A stretch of 64,000 bases of DNA from Parapedobacter pyrenivorans (GCF_014636865.1 NZ_BMER01000003.1:62215-126214); one strand, 5' to 3'; shown: positions 34,162-43,067, numbered from the stretch's first letter. The notes: generated from the letters alone by a model not told the origin. Numbers and translations: made by a program.

Positions 34162-34192
34162 CAAAGGTACTATTTATTTTACACTTTGCAAA
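34162..34192 (-). promoter_or_regulatory. Orphan consensus promoter downstream of nuoD
   Basis: On the minus strand TTTG (34192-34189), exactly 19 bases, TACCTTTG (34169-34162): full matches to both elements with ideal spacing. No gene starts downstream of it on this strand. Confidence 0.7.
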
Positions 34193-34276
34193 TTATTTTA
34201 ACTTATTTTCAAAAACCCCACACAGTAAACAACCAATCGACATAAAGTGCTTTATACCAATCCTATACACAACTAT

Positions 34277-35482
34277 TTATCGGTCTACCTCTCCCAAAAC
34301 AATATCTATGGAACCTAATATCGCCACCAAGTCTGCAATCAGCACACCTTTCGCCAATTCCGGCAACACCGAAAGGTTGTTGAAACTTGGTCCCCGGGCT
34401 TTCACCCGTTTAGGGATATCGGTCTTTTCCTGAGTAACAAAATAGAAACCCAGTTCGCCCTTCGGGTTTTCGGCCCTCACATAATAATCCTGGGCTTTCA
34501 AGTTGACCTTTTTGGGCACGAGTGCACGCGGATCAAAATCTGCCGTGCGCTTCAGTTCCTTGGTCAACAGCGCTAAGCATTGCTCGATAATCCGTACGGA
34601 CTCCCTAACTTCATCTACCCGCACCTTGAAACGGTCCCAGCAGTCGCCCAAGCGTCCAGCCTGCCCCTTACCCACCGGAATATCAAACTCAAGCTCGGGA
34701 TATACCGAATATCCATCTGCCCTTCGTAAATCCCACTTGATTCCGGAGGCGCGCAACATGGGTCCGGAACAACCATAGTTGATGGCAACGTCGGCGGGCA
34801 ACATACCAATATTTGCGGTTCGCGAAATAAAAATCTGGTTTTCGGTAAGGAGTTCATCCAATTCTATCAATTTCGGCTTGAAATATCGGATAAATTCGAT
34901 GCAACGTTCCTCGAAGCCTACGGGCAGGTCGTAGAATAAACCACCTACCCAGATGTAATTGTATAGCATCCTTGATCCCGAAGCCCACTCCAGCATGTTC
35001 ATGATATGCTCCCGATCCCGGAAACACCACATAAATGGCGTAAATGCTCCAATATCGATACCGTATGTACCTATCGCAATCAGGTGCGACGCGATGCGGT
35101 TGAGTTCACATACCAGTACGCGGATGTATTCGACCCGTTTAGGAATTTGCTTATCGATACCCAGCATACGCTCTACCCCCATTACAAAAGCATGGCTATT
35201 ATTCATCGAAGCCAAGTAATCCATCCGGTCGGTAAACGGAATAGTCTTCCCGTAATTCATCGATTCCGCATGTTTCTCAAAGCAGCGGTGCAAATAGCCA
35301 AGATGTGGGATGACTTCCTTGACGATTTCCCCATCAGTAATCAACTGCAACCGCAACACGCCATGGGTAGATGGGTGTTGGGGCCCCATATTGATAATCA
35401 TCTCCTCCGCTGCTATCGACTCCAACCGCGCTTCATGCGCCCGTTGTGCTTCTTGATAAAGGTTGTTCGCTACCGCTGGCAT
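34277..35482 (-). CDS. nuoD: NADH-quinone oxidoreductase subunit D
   Basis: NuoD (49-kDa subunit, 401 residues) helps form the quinone-binding site of complex I on the cytoplasmic side of the membrane. Typical segments are [16 protein letters not shown] near residue 32, [30 protein letters not shown] and [14 protein letters not shown]-like [17 protein letters not shown]; the C-terminus ends with [12 protein letters not shown] as usual. Fourteen-gene nuo operons are the norm, but here only nuoC and nuoD are found, with pdxH upstream and a terminator region downstream, so the remaining subunits must be elsewhere. Confidence 0.96.
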   Translation of the reverse strand: MPAVANNLYQEAQRAHEARLESIAAEEMIINMGPQHPSTHGVLRLQLITDGEIVKEVIPHLGYLHRCFEKHAESMNYGKTIPFTDRMDYLASMNNSHAFVMGVERMLGIDKQIPKRVEYIRVLVCELNRIASHLIAIGTYGIDIGAFTPFMWCFRDREHIMNMLEWASGSRMLYNYIWVGGLFYDLPVGFEERCIEFIRYFKPKLIELDELLTENQIFISRTANIGMLPADVAINYGCSGPMLRASGIKWDLRRADGYSVYPELEFDIPVGKGQAGRLGDCWDRFKVRVDEVRESVRIIEQCLALLTKELKRTADFDPRALVPKKVNLKAQDYYVRAENPKGELGFYFVTQEKTDIPKRVKARGPSFNNLSVLPELAKGVLIADLVAILGSIDIVLGEVDR

Positions 35483-35495
35483 AATGTTCGCTTCT

Positions 35496-35996
35496 TTATT
35501 TAATCGCTATTCCATGGTATGCTTCAGCTTCCTTATAATCTTTGCGCAAAGGGTATCCTTCCCAGTCATCCGGCAATAATATCCGCCTTAGGTCGCGATG
35601 TCCTTCAAAATAGATTCCCACAAGATCAAATGCTTCCCGTTCGTGCCACTCCGCTGTTCGCCATACCTCGCTCACCGTGGGTATGACGGGAAGATTATCC
35701 AATTGCCTGTCATTTTGCACAATTACCTTAAGGGTAAGCTGCTGATTATACGGTATTGACGCTAAGTGATAAACAACGGTAAAGGTACCTGCCGTCACCC
35801 CATCATCCACCGCGCTGATACAGGAAAGGAAATCAAAATAGGTTTCTTGGTGATCCCGAAGAAACAAGCATACCTGCGGTAGGGCTTCCTTGGCTACAGT
35901 CAGTGCCGGCTGCAACACCGACTGTTCGTCAGCGATTACTATCTCCAAGCCAAACGCTGCTTCCAGTAATTCCCGTATACGTGCTATCGTTTCCAT
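35496..35996 (-). CDS. nuoC: NADH-quinone oxidoreductase subunit C
   Basis: NuoC (30-kDa subunit, 166 residues from this start) of complex I. It shows the family C-terminal signature [36 protein letters not shown], preceded by the [10 protein letters not shown] segment. [11 protein letters not shown] at 35996 is the natural start; the longer frame to 36044 overlaps the end of pdxH. It sits 20 bases after pdxH and 13 before nuoD, so complex I subunits C and D are probably expressed with the pdxH/M48/plsY run rather than with the other nuo genes. Confidence 0.94.
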   Translation of the reverse strand: METIARIRELLEAAFGLEIVIADEQSVLQPALTVAKEALPQVCLFLRDHQETYFDFLSCISAVDDGVTAGTFTVVYHLASIPYNQQLTLKVIVQNDRQLDNLPVIPTVSEVWRTAEWHEREAFDLVGIYFEGHRDLRRILLPDDWEGYPLRKDYKEAEAYHGIAIK

Positions 35997-36016
35997 ATGG
36001 TTAAGGATTATAAGGA

Positions 36017-36664
36017 TTAGGGCGCTAGTCTTGTTATGTTCCAACCTCTTTCAAACCGCCTGTAGACCAATCGATCATGGAGTCTGCTTGCCCTTCCCTG
36101 CCAAAATTCCAAGGTATCGGGTAAAAGCCTATATCCGCCCCAATACGCTGGCCGTGGAATTGGTTCAATAGCTTTATAACGCTTCTCCAATTCAGCCAAT
36201 TGTGTATCCAGCATCAGCCGATCAGGAATCTCTCGGCTCTGCGGGGAAGCGATGGCGCCCAATTGACTTCCTTTGGGCCGGGAGTGAAAGTATGCATCAG
36301 AATGCGCTGCGGACATTTTCTCCACGCGCCCCGTTACGCGCACCTGCCGCTGCAATTCCGGCCAGAAAAACAGCAAAGCCGCATAGGGATTTTCAGCCAA
36401 TTCCGCTCCTTTCTGGCTTTCGTAGTTAGTGAAAAAACCGAAACCAGTCTCATCCAAATCCTTCAACAGTACAATTCTTGAAGATGGTCGACCAGAGGCC
36501 GATACGGTAGACAACGTCATCGCATTGGGCTCCATGACCTTTTTGTCTATCGCGTCGTCAAACCAATGCCGGAATTGCTCAATAGCATCTGTAACGACTT
36601 CATACTCACTCAACTCCCCCATTCGATACTCTGCCCGGATGGCTGCGATATCGGTTTGCTTCAT
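36017..36664 (-). CDS. pdxH: Pyridoxamine 5'-phosphate oxidase
   Basis: PdxH oxidises pyridoxamine or pyridoxine 5'-phosphate to pyridoxal 5'-phosphate with FMN and O2. At 215 residues it has the expected length and motifs: IRAEYRMGEL at the N-terminus, the FMN-binding SGRPSSRIVLLKDLDETGFGFFTNYES, VRVTGRVEKM, FHSRPKGSQLGAIASPQS and the C-terminal RLHDRLVYRR. The enzyme is cytoplasmic. It is 3 bases after the M48 protease gene and 20 before nuoC, within a seven-gene minus-strand run. Confidence 0.96.
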   Translation of the reverse strand: MKQTDIAAIRAEYRMGELSEYEVVTDAIEQFRHWFDDAIDKKVMEPNAMTLSTVSASGRPSSRIVLLKDLDETGFGFFTNYESQKGAELAENPYAALLFFWPELQRQVRVTGRVEKMSAAHSDAYFHSRPKGSQLGAIASPQSREIPDRLMLDTQLAELEKRYKAIEPIPRPAYWGGYRLLPDTLEFWQGRASRLHDRLVYRRFERGWNITRLAP

Positions 36665-36667
36665 TCG

Positions 36668-37480
36668 CTATTTCTTGTAATAGGTCATGGCCTCTGGTAT
36701 CAACTTTTGGATATTGTTTATCCGCCGTGCATCGCTGGGGTGCGTACTGAGAAATTCAGGCGGGGCACCTCCACCCTGGGCTTGCTTTGCCTGAGCCATA
36801 CGCTCCCAAAACCCGATCGCTTCATTGGGATTATAGCCGGCCATAGCCATAAAGACCAATCCCAACCGGTCGGCTTCGCTTTCTTGGTTGCGTGAATAAT
36901 TCAGTAACGCAAGTTGCCCCCCTAGCCCGTATGCCGTGTTGAGCACCGATCGGGTTGTGCTGGATTTTTCTGAAGTGGCTACATCCACGGCTACTCCCCC
37001 TGCTTGCGCGATAATGGTTTGTGACATGCGCTCAGCCGAATGTTTCGCGATGGCATGGGCTACTTCATGCCCCATTACCGTAGCCAGCCCCGCTTCGTTT
37101 TTGGTAACGGGCAGTATGCCGGAATAAACCGCCACTTTCCCGCCAGGCATGCACCATGCATTGATTTGGTCCTCTTGTATCAAGTTAAACTCCCAGTCGA
37201 AATTGTACTGGTCACCGTATCCGTTTTCTTGCAGGAAACGATTCACGGCTCCTGCAATGTTTTTACCTACACGCTGCACCATTTGTGCTTGCGACGTGCT
37301 CTTGACTACTTTGGTCTTCGAATCGTTGAGTAAATCCTTATACACCAGCGCTGCTTGTTGCTGGATTTCGGATTCATTGACTAGACTCAACTGTCTCCGT
37401 CCGGTCAACGGCACGGTCGCGCACGATGCAATGACAACAAGGGTCAATAATAAACAGGAACTTTTAACGAATGCGTTCAT
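36668..37480 (-). CDS. M48-family metalloprotease lipoprotein
   Basis: A 270-residue M48 peptidase of the LoiP/YggG type. It has a signal peptide with lipobox IASC (Cys20), so it should be a periplasmic membrane-anchored lipoprotein. The zinc motif His-Glu-Val-Ala-His is at 138-142 (MGHEVAHAIAKH), and the third ligand is the Glu of ESEADRLG near 205. Such proteases cut misfolded outer-membrane proteins or help envelope maintenance. It lies 75 bases after plsY and 3 before pdxH. Confidence 0.93.
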   Translation of the reverse strand: MNAFVKSSCLLLTLVVIASCATVPLTGRRQLSLVNESEIQQQAALVYKDLLNDSKTKVVKSTSQAQMVQRVGKNIAGAVNRFLQENGYGDQYNFDWEFNLIQEDQINAWCMPGGKVAVYSGILPVTKNEAGLATVMGHEVAHAIAKHSAERMSQTIIAQAGGVAVDVATSEKSSTTRSVLNTAYGLGGQLALLNYSRNQESEADRLGLVFMAMAGYNPNEAIGFWERMAQAKQAQGGGAPPEFLSTHPSDARRINNIQKLIPEAMTYYKK

Positions 37481-37555
37481 GATATTTAAAATTAAATGCG
37501 ATGGTCAATATCCACTACGCCTACATAAAGCAATATATATGCCGAATTCGCAGCG

Positions 37556-38206
37556 CTATTCCTTGGCCCTTTTACCAAATAAATAAACCTTCGATTCCTT
37601 ACCTTTCAGTAAACGTTCTATATTTTTCTGATGGGTGATCAGAATCAATACGCAGATACACATGCCGTAAAGCAGCACCGACTTTACCGATGTATGAAAC
37701 AGAAAAACAATGCTGAACGGAAAAGCAAATCCGGCACTGATGGAACTCAGCGATACATACCGCGTAAGGAGCAGCACGACAAGGAAAACGGACACACATA
37801 CCAATGCGGCTTGGAAATGCACAGCCAGTATCATCCCAAACAGTGTAGCGACCCCTTTTCCACCCCTGAAGCCCGCAAAAATCGGAAACAGATGCCCTAC
37901 TACCGCAATTACGCCCAAAGCTAGTTGATAATTAACAAATTGAGCAGCCGCTTGTGGACCGGTAACCGAAGGACCGATAAAATAAGCAAGATTAGTAGCC
38001 GTCCACCCTTTTAAGATGTCGATAAGCATTACGGCTACACCAGCCTTCGTACCGAGTACCCGGAAAGTGTTCGTGGCTCCTGCATTGCCGCTGCCATACT
38101 CCCGAACGTCCACGCCGTAAAAAGACTGGCCCAGCCATACCGCCGTGGGTATGGAGCCAAAACAATAGGCTAACAGGACAGCGCCGATCAAATAAATCGA
38201 TATCAT
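37556..38206 (-). CDS. plsY: Acyl-phosphate:glycerol-3-phosphate acyltransferase
   Basis: PlsY transfers the acyl group of acyl-phosphate to glycerol 3-phosphate, giving lysophosphatidic acid. The 216-residue protein has about five to seven membrane helices. The catalytic loops are GSIPTAVWLGQ, GSGNAGATNTFRVLG (near 40-55) and FRGGKGVATLFG, all of the canonical pattern. The ATG at 38206 is preferred to an in-frame TTG at 38215. A partial -7 element, TTAATTTG, lies just upstream. gpsA, which makes its substrate, is at 9.3-10.3 kb. Confidence 0.96.
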   Translation of the reverse strand: MISIYLIGAVLLAYCFGSIPTAVWLGQSFYGVDVREYGSGNAGATNTFRVLGTKAGVAVMLIDILKGWTATNLAYFIGPSVTGPQAAAQFVNYQLALGVIAVVGHLFPIFAGFRGGKGVATLFGMILAVHFQAALVCVSVFLVVLLLTRYVSLSSISAGFAFPFSIVFLFHTSVKSVLLYGMCICVLILITHQKNIERLLKGKESKVYLFGKRAKE

Positions 38207-38253
38207 GAATTGCAAATTAACGAAAAAGAAGCAAAAAATAACACCTACTTTAT

Positions 38254-39114
38254 TTAATCGACGACTTTTGCCTTTAAGCTCATATCCAAACTTTTTACGG
38301 AGTGCGTAAGCGCACCGATAGAAATATAGTTCACTCCCGCTTCTGCATAGTCACGGACATTTTCGTCGGTGATACCTCCAGATGCTTCCGTCACAAACCG
38401 GCCATTGATAAGTGCCACGGCTTCGCGCACCTGCTCGGGCCTGAAATTGTCCAGCATGATCCGCTCCACATTACCCACCTCCAACACCTGCCTGACCTCT
38501 TCGAGGTTCCGTACTTCTACCTCGATCGCTATGGGACGATCCAATGCATGACGATATTGATTTGCCCGTTCAATTGCGTTCTTAATTCCACCGGCGTAGT
38601 CCACGTGATTGTCTTTGATCAACATCATATCATACAAACCGAAACGGTGGTTTACGCCCCCCCCAATTGCCACAGCCTTTTTTTCCAAAAATCGAAGCAA
38701 TGGAGTGGTTTTACGGGTATCCAACACCTCGGTACCTGTCCCTTCCAAGATAGCCGCAATCCGACGCGTGGTCGTCGCGATCCCACTCATGCGTTGCATG
38801 ATGTTGAGTACAAGTCGTTCCGCAACCAAAATACTATGAATGTTTCCCTTCACCCGCAACGCAATGTCTCCCGTCTGAACAACTTGGCCATCGGTGACCA
38901 TTGTAGTTATAGCGAGCGCTTCATCCACCTCGTGGAATACAGCAACTGCCTCTTCCAAGCCAGCGATGACACCTTGTTCCTTGATGATCAATTGGGCTTC
39001 GCCAACCTTCCCCTCGGGAATGGTAGACCGCGAAGTATGATCCCCGTCACCTACGTCTTCAGCAAGCGCAGCCGCGATAAAATGCCTCAGCTGCTTATTT
39101 TCTTCATGAGTCAT
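38254..39114 (-). CDS. nadC: Nicotinate-nucleotide diphosphorylase (carboxylating)
   Basis: NadC (quinolinate phosphoribosyltransferase, 286 residues) turns quinolinate and PRPP into nicotinate mononucleotide and CO2 in de novo NAD synthesis. Recognisable parts are AEDVGDGDHTS at the N-terminus, the substrate-binding RKTTPLLRFLEKKAVAIGGGVNHR stretch, DNHVDYAGG, the EVEVRNLEEV acidic pair and the EASGGI phosphate loop. The cytoplasmic enzyme is usually a dimer. nadA and nadB are not in the window. It precedes plsY by 47 bases and follows the DUF4783 gene. Confidence 0.97.
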   Translation of the reverse strand: MTHEENKQLRHFIAAALAEDVGDGDHTSRSTIPEGKVGEAQLIIKEQGVIAGLEEAVAVFHEVDEALAITTMVTDGQVVQTGDIALRVKGNIHSILVAERLVLNIMQRMSGIATTTRRIAAILEGTGTEVLDTRKTTPLLRFLEKKAVAIGGGVNHRFGLYDMMLIKDNHVDYAGGIKNAIERANQYRHALDRPIAIEVEVRNLEEVRQVLEVGNVERIMLDNFRPEQVREAVALINGRFVTEASGGITDENVRDYAEAGVNYISIGALTHSVKSLDMSLKAKVVD

Positions 39115-39259
39115 TGGTCGTCGATAAAAAAGCTTACATGGTACACCAAGCCCGTTACGTCAGCTCGGATAAGTACATAAGCAATGCCGTTAAAACGCCG
39201 CTAAGATGGCTATTTAAAACAAAAAAGAAAGAATAAAAATAAAAATCGGATATGGGTGG

Positions 39260-39676
39260 TTAGTAAATTGGTTCAACGCGAAACTCGGTAACCTGAAACG
39301 CATTATCATTATTCGTCAGTTTGTAAGAAACCCGAAATGTATCCTTGGGGGTTTCAAGATTGAGTACCACGTACCTAAAATTGGGGTTTGAATCCAGTCG
39401 ATGAGCGATTTTAACACTCGTAGGGGTGTTTTTCCCAAAGAAATCGCGCAGGATAATCTCCGCCTGCACGCGCGAGTAAATCCCTTCATCATTCAGCAAA
39501 GTCATGCTCACCGTAGACGAAAAATACTTAGACAGCTCCTTGGTATTTCCGCCTTTGATACACGATGCAATGTCGTCAATTACGTCATTGATATTAGCAA
39601 GGCACATTGTCATAGCTAAACACATTACTCCAGCCATCCCTGCTTTTCTGATCAATCTGATTCCCTTCACGTTCAC
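39260..39676 (-). CDS. DUF4783 domain-containing exported protein
   Basis: A 138-residue protein with an N-terminal signal-like hydrophobic stretch (GMAGVMCLAMTMCLA, about 13-27) followed by a compact domain that matches the DUF4783 family of Bacteroidota (INDVIDDIASCIKGGNTKELSKYF, then RDFFGKN and VLNLETPKDTFRVSYKL). Its fold is likely NTF2-like. Function is unknown. It is upstream of nadC on the same strand with a 145-base gap. A short hairpin with T-rich loop (39748-39765) lies in the divergent spacer toward gpmI. Confidence 0.82.
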   Translation of the reverse strand: MNVKGIRLIRKAGMAGVMCLAMTMCLANINDVIDDIASCIKGGNTKELSKYFSSTVSMTLLNDEGIYSRVQAEIILRDFFGKNTPTSVKIAHRLDSNPNFRYVVLNLETPKDTFRVSYKLTNNDNAFQVTEFRVEPIY

Positions 39677-39880
39677 TGTAGTTGTTTATTCAAATGTCAA
39701 TTCTATTTTGGTAGCCAACAATATTATCGCTTTTGTCAGTAAAAAAGTGTAGATTTTTTTCTACAAAAGCTTTTTTTCACCATGCTTCTCGTTCACCGGA
39801 CAACGTATAGCTAAAAACATGCCATCTTTTCCCTATGCCCAAAGCCCGCGCCTCCGTGAATCCGATTCCATGAAAATGCG

Positions 39881-39888
39881 TATATTTG
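39881..39888 (+). promoter_or_regulatory. -7 element of gpmI, almost abutting the start codon
   Basis: TATATTTG is a full -7 match only four bases before the GTG start codon, so transcription should begin at or next to the start: a leaderless or near-leaderless mRNA. The -33 region is poor. Confidence 0.6.
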
Positions 39889-39892
39889 CCCT

Positions 39893-41422
39893 GTGAACAA
39901 CGAAAAGAAAATAGCGCTAATAATCTTAGATGGTTTAGGTTATGGCAAAAAGGATCAATCCAACGCTGTACTGGCTGCAAGCACCCCTTATTTAGATCAG
40001 TTGCTATCCCACTACCCCAATGCCAAACTAGAGGCCTCTGGAGAAGCTGTGGGTCTTCCGGCGGGTCAAATGGGCAATTCCGAGGTCGGCCACATGAATT
40101 TAGGCGCCGGAAGAGTGGTTTACCAAGAGCTTGGAAGAATTCACAAGGCGGTTGCCGATGGTGAGCTGGACGTAAACGAGACGTTACAGGAAGCTTTTCG
40201 GTATGCGAAAACCGCGAATAAGCGCGTGCATTTTATAGGGCTATTGTCTGATGGTGGAGTGCATGCACACACCAAGCATTTAAAGGGATTATGTAATGCG
40301 GCGAAGAATGCTGGATTGGCAAGCGATCAAGTGTTTGTACATGCATTTTTAGACGGTCGCGATACCGACCCTCGTTCCGGGATCACATATATTACTGATA
40401 TCGAGCAATTTCTAACCACAAGTGTAGGAAGACTTGCTTCGGCCATTGGTCGATACTACGCCATGGATCGCGACAATCGATGGGAGCGGGTCAAACAGGC
40501 CTACGACCTCTTGGTAAACGGCGTTGGAACGCCCACACAAGACCTTGCCCAAGCCATCCAGCGTTCGTACGATGCCGGTGTTACCGATGAGTTTGTAAAA
40601 CCCATCCTAAAAACAGACAACAATGGATCCGCTATTGCAACCATCCAAGATGGCGACGTAGTGATTTGCTTTAACTTCCGCACAGACCGCGGCCGTGAAA
40701 TCACGATCGCACTCACGCAACAGGATTTTCCTGAATACGATATGCATCCGTTAAACGTACGTTACCTTACCATGACGACCTATGACGAAACGTTTAGGCA
40801 TGTCGGTGTTCTGTTTCTTAAAGATAACCTTAGTAATACGCTTGGCGAGGTGTTGGCAGCGGGTACCAAAACACAGACCCGGATTGCCGAAACCGAAAAA
40901 TACCCGCATGTGACGTTCTTCTTTTCCGGTGGACGTGAGCAGGTATTCGAAGGCGAGAACCGTATCCTCATCCCTTCTCCGAAGGTGGCGACGTATGATT
41001 TGCAGCCGGAAATGAGTGCTCAACGTGTTGCAGATGCCATCTGTGCCGATATGACCGCCAATAAGCCTGACTTCATTTGCCTCAATTTCGCGAATCCGGA
41101 TATGGTAGGGCATACCGGTGTGTTCGACGCCGTCGTCAAAGCCGTTGAAACGGTTGACCGTTGCACGAAACAGGTTGTGGAATGTGGGCGCCAAGTAGGC
41201 TATACGTTCATCATCATCGCTGACCACGGAAATGCGGAATTCATGATCAATGATGACGGGTCCGTCAACACGGCACACACCACCAATCTAGTACCTTGTA
41301 TCCTTATTGATGACGATTATCAAGCGATATCTGATGGCAAGTTGGGTGACATCGCACCCACTATCTTAAAGATCATGGGATTGCCCATCCCACCGGACAT
41401 GACAGGGCATACGTTGATTTGA
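39893..41422 (+). CDS. gpmI: 2,3-bisphosphoglycerate-independent phosphoglycerate mutase
   Basis: GpmI interconverts 3- and 2-phosphoglycerate in glycolysis with two metal ions, usually Mn. The 509-residue protein starts at GTG (39893) as MNNEKKIALIILDGLGYG with metal-ligand Asp13. The phosphoserine nucleophile is Ser63 in GQMGNSEVGHMNLG. DGRDTDPRSG, the RYYAMDRDNRWER substrate loop and the C-terminal metal sites NPDMVGHTG and IADHGNAE are intact. No in-frame ATG gives a complete N-terminus, so the GTG is well supported. A lipoprotein gene follows after 12 bases. Confidence 0.97.
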   Translation: MNNEKKIALIILDGLGYGKKDQSNAVLAASTPYLDQLLSHYPNAKLEASGEAVGLPAGQMGNSEVGHMNLGAGRVVYQELGRIHKAVADGELDVNETLQEAFRYAKTANKRVHFIGLLSDGGVHAHTKHLKGLCNAAKNAGLASDQVFVHAFLDGRDTDPRSGITYITDIEQFLTTSVGRLASAIGRYYAMDRDNRWERVKQAYDLLVNGVGTPTQDLAQAIQRSYDAGVTDEFVKPILKTDNNGSAIATIQDGDVVICFNFRTDRGREITIALTQQDFPEYDMHPLNVRYLTMTTYDETFRHVGVLFLKDNLSNTLGEVLAAGTKTQTRIAETEKYPHVTFFFSGGREQVFEGENRILIPSPKVATYDLQPEMSAQRVADAICADMTANKPDFICLNFANPDMVGHTGVFDAVVKAVETVDRCTKQVVECGRQVGYTFIIIADHGNAEFMINDDGSVNTAHTTNLVPCILIDDDYQAISDGKLGDIAPTILKIMGLPIPPDMTGHTLI

Positions 41423-41434
41423 TGCCGTATCCTA

Positions 41435-41995
41435 ATGACCCAGCACCATCATATCCGACGTATGTGCCTCACCTGTGTGATTTTAGCATGGGGCGCCTCG
41501 TCCTGCAATGGGCCCAATAGCGCGTCCGTAGTCGGTTCTTCAACATCGTATTTCAGTTTGGTCGACTACTTCGACCGCGAAGCAACACGGCTGCAACAGC
41601 TCGCCCCTTCAATTGTCAAAACCGTAGCCAAAAATGGCGAACAGGAAAGTAAGGAAATCCGCATCATAGATTGGAGGGAAGAATTCGCGTTATTTATCGA
41701 CGCTGACATCAACAAGCCTGCTTGGCAAAACAGTTACCATGTAGACAGCTCCAACGTATCGGCGGTAATCTATAAAAGCATAGACCCCAAATTGCGTACC
41801 GCTCAAATCACCGTCGAGAAGCAGGAAGACGGATCGGTTACGCACATTCAGATTATCAACAAAGTTAGCAATATGCTCTACCATACGGATGAAGAGCTTG
41901 ACTATTACCCTGATTCCTTATACCGAATTGTCAAACGGCAAGGGGTGCGGGTCATTGGCGAAAGTGACTACACGGTGATAGGCAAATGGAAATAA
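41435..41995 (+). CDS. Hypothetical lipoprotein
   Basis: A 186-residue protein of unknown function. A basic N-terminus and a hydrophobic stretch end in lipobox ASSC (Cys24), then a soluble domain with mixed beta/alpha pattern. It starts 12 bases after gpmI and is probably co-transcribed. The domain has no cysteine or recognisable motif; segments such as REEFALFIDADINKPAW and the C-terminal VIGESDYTVIGKW are the most distinctive. It may be a lineage-specific envelope protein. Confidence 0.72.
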   Translation: MTQHHHIRRMCLTCVILAWGASSCNGPNSASVVGSSTSYFSLVDYFDREATRLQQLAPSIVKTVAKNGEQESKEIRIIDWREEFALFIDADINKPAWQNSYHVDSSNVSAVIYKSIDPKLRTAQITVEKQEDGSVTHIQIINKVSNMLYHTDEELDYYPDSLYRIVKRQGVRVIGESDYTVIGKWK

Positions 41996-42025
41996 AAAAG
42001 GCTATGGCATCAACCTGCCATAGCC
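41994..42025 (-). terminator. Terminator of the TPR gene
   Basis: Perfect stem GGCTATGGCA/TGCCATAGCC with a 6-base loop, followed on the minus strand by six T. It can also fold in the plus-strand transcript, but without a T run. Confidence 0.88.
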
Positions 42026-42049
42026 TCTAGATTCGCCTACACCAATCAA

Positions 42050-42703
42050 TTATTTCAGGTTATCGCGATAGACTTTAGCCTTTCTGATTTCCGTTTGAAT
42101 ATCCTTTTTCCCTGGGGTCATCGCCAGCACCTGTTCAAAATCCACAATGCTTTTATCGTACGCCTCAGTTGCAACCACTTTGTCGTAGTTGGCCGTACCC
42201 GCCGTTCCCCGCAAAATACCTAAATCCCGATAGGCAATACCTCTATTTTGATAATATTTTACATCGCCGTTATTTAGATCGATGGCTTTCGTATAATCTG
42301 CAATCGCCGTATTCAGCATCTTCTCCCGGTTGCCCGAACTGATCTTGGTCTCGGTTTGAACAGCAAGGATATTATTGGCCTTCCCCCGGTAATAGTATGC
42401 AGACTCATGGTCGGGCCGCAATTGGATGACTTTACCAAACGCATCCAGCGCTTTCCTATACTCTCCGATTTGATAATGCGAATACCCTAACATATACATG
42501 ACATCCGGATCGCCAGCCTCGGCAGGAAGCGCTTTCTGCAAGTGGGTGGCGGCGGCCTTAAAATCACCATCAATCAGTGCTTTCTGCCCCAGCCGTACGT
42601 GGGGATTGCTGGGAGCGGTTTCCGTTGTTTGCGCTTGTGCTACTAATGTAGTGAAACACAGCATCCCGACTACAATACCACAGTTAAGCTTGTTAAAAAA
42701 CAT
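42050..42703 (-). CDS. Exported TPR-repeat protein
   Basis: A 217-residue protein with a signal peptide (MFFNKLNCGIVVGMLCFTTLVAQAQ) and about four tetratricopeptide repeats: the segments around KALIDGDFKAAATHLQKAL, YMLGYSHYQIGEYRKALDAFG, AYYYRGKANNILA and the DYTKAIDLNNGDVKYYQNRG region fit the TPR consensus. Such proteins scaffold periplasmic or outer-membrane complexes. The ATG at 42703 gives a normal signal peptide; an in-frame ATG at 42724 adds seven residues. It is divergent from lon across a 464-base spacer that holds possible sigma-54 elements in both directions. Confidence 0.85.
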   Translation of the reverse strand: MFFNKLNCGIVVGMLCFTTLVAQAQTTETAPSNPHVRLGQKALIDGDFKAAATHLQKALPAEAGDPDVMYMLGYSHYQIGEYRKALDAFGKVIQLRPDHESAYYYRGKANNILAVQTETKISSGNREKMLNTAIADYTKAIDLNNGDVKYYQNRGIAYRDLGILRGTAGTANYDKVVATEAYDKSIVDFEQVLAMTPGKKDIQTEIRKAKVYRDNLK

Positions 42704-42800
42704 GTTTAAATAATCTCGTTTCATCACTATTAAATTATACAAATCCTTTATGCATTACCGGTTGCACGCGGCTCGGTAAGTCGCTAATATTTCCCACTAC

Positions 42801-42816
42801 TGCAATTTCCGTGCTA
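42801..42816 (-). promoter_or_regulatory. Weak sigma-54-like element facing the TPR gene
   Basis: On the minus strand TAGCACG-N4-TTGCA (42816-42801) matches the extended RpoN consensus except for the second base of the GG pair, which is usually essential. It lies about 95 bases before the TPR start. Confidence 0.25.
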
Positions 42817-42823
42817 CAAACAT

Positions 42824-42945
42824 AGCGATAAGCTTCGCTCCCTGCAACACCACCGTCACGGAATTTTAACTTTAAACTCCAAAACGATTATTTTATTATT
42901 TTAAGAACTGCGTTTTATCGCAAAACATACTATATTAGCGATAAA
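42824..42945. promoter_or_regulatory. Repeated GCGATAA sites between the TPR gene and lon
   Basis: GCGATAA occurs at 42825-42831, inverted as TTTATCGC at 42914-42921 and again as GCGATAAA at 42938-42945; the last two form an 8-bp inverted repeat with a 16-base spacer. They lie 120-240 bases upstream of the lon sigma-54-like promoter, an enhancer-like distance. The rest of the 464-base spacer contains no gene; a 29-codon frame from 42951 is not supported. Confidence 0.35.
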
Positions 42946-43067
42946 TCCATATGCAACTAATCAATGTACGCAGTGCAACCGGCCTTCTTGTTCCCAAGCT
43001 GACTTTTTTGCAGTATGTATACCTTAATAATATTACTTAACAGCGAAATAGCAAAGAAGTTTACTAT

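Noticed and set aside
34153-34245. A 30-codon plus-strand frame (MKLQRYYLFYTLQ...) after a SusC-type-looking leader.
   Set aside because: Too short and overlapping a strong minus-strand promoter; kept only as an alternative explanation of the spacer, not as a gene.
38302-39180. A 292-codon plus-strand frame opposite nadC.
   Set aside because: Exactly antisense to the intact nadC gene; its translation lacks any domain and is rich in His/Cys as expected for a shadow.
39748-39765. TGTAGA/TCTACA hairpin between DUF4783 and gpmI as a terminator.
   Set aside because: It lies between divergent genes, so no transcript is expected to end there.
40751-41278. 175-codon minus-strand frame within gpmI.
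   Set aside because: Antisense shadow of the metal-binding half of gpmI.
42951-43040. A 29-codon frame upstream of lon.
   Set aside because: No promoter or ribosome binding evidence, no recognisable sequence; ends before the lon sigma-54-like element.
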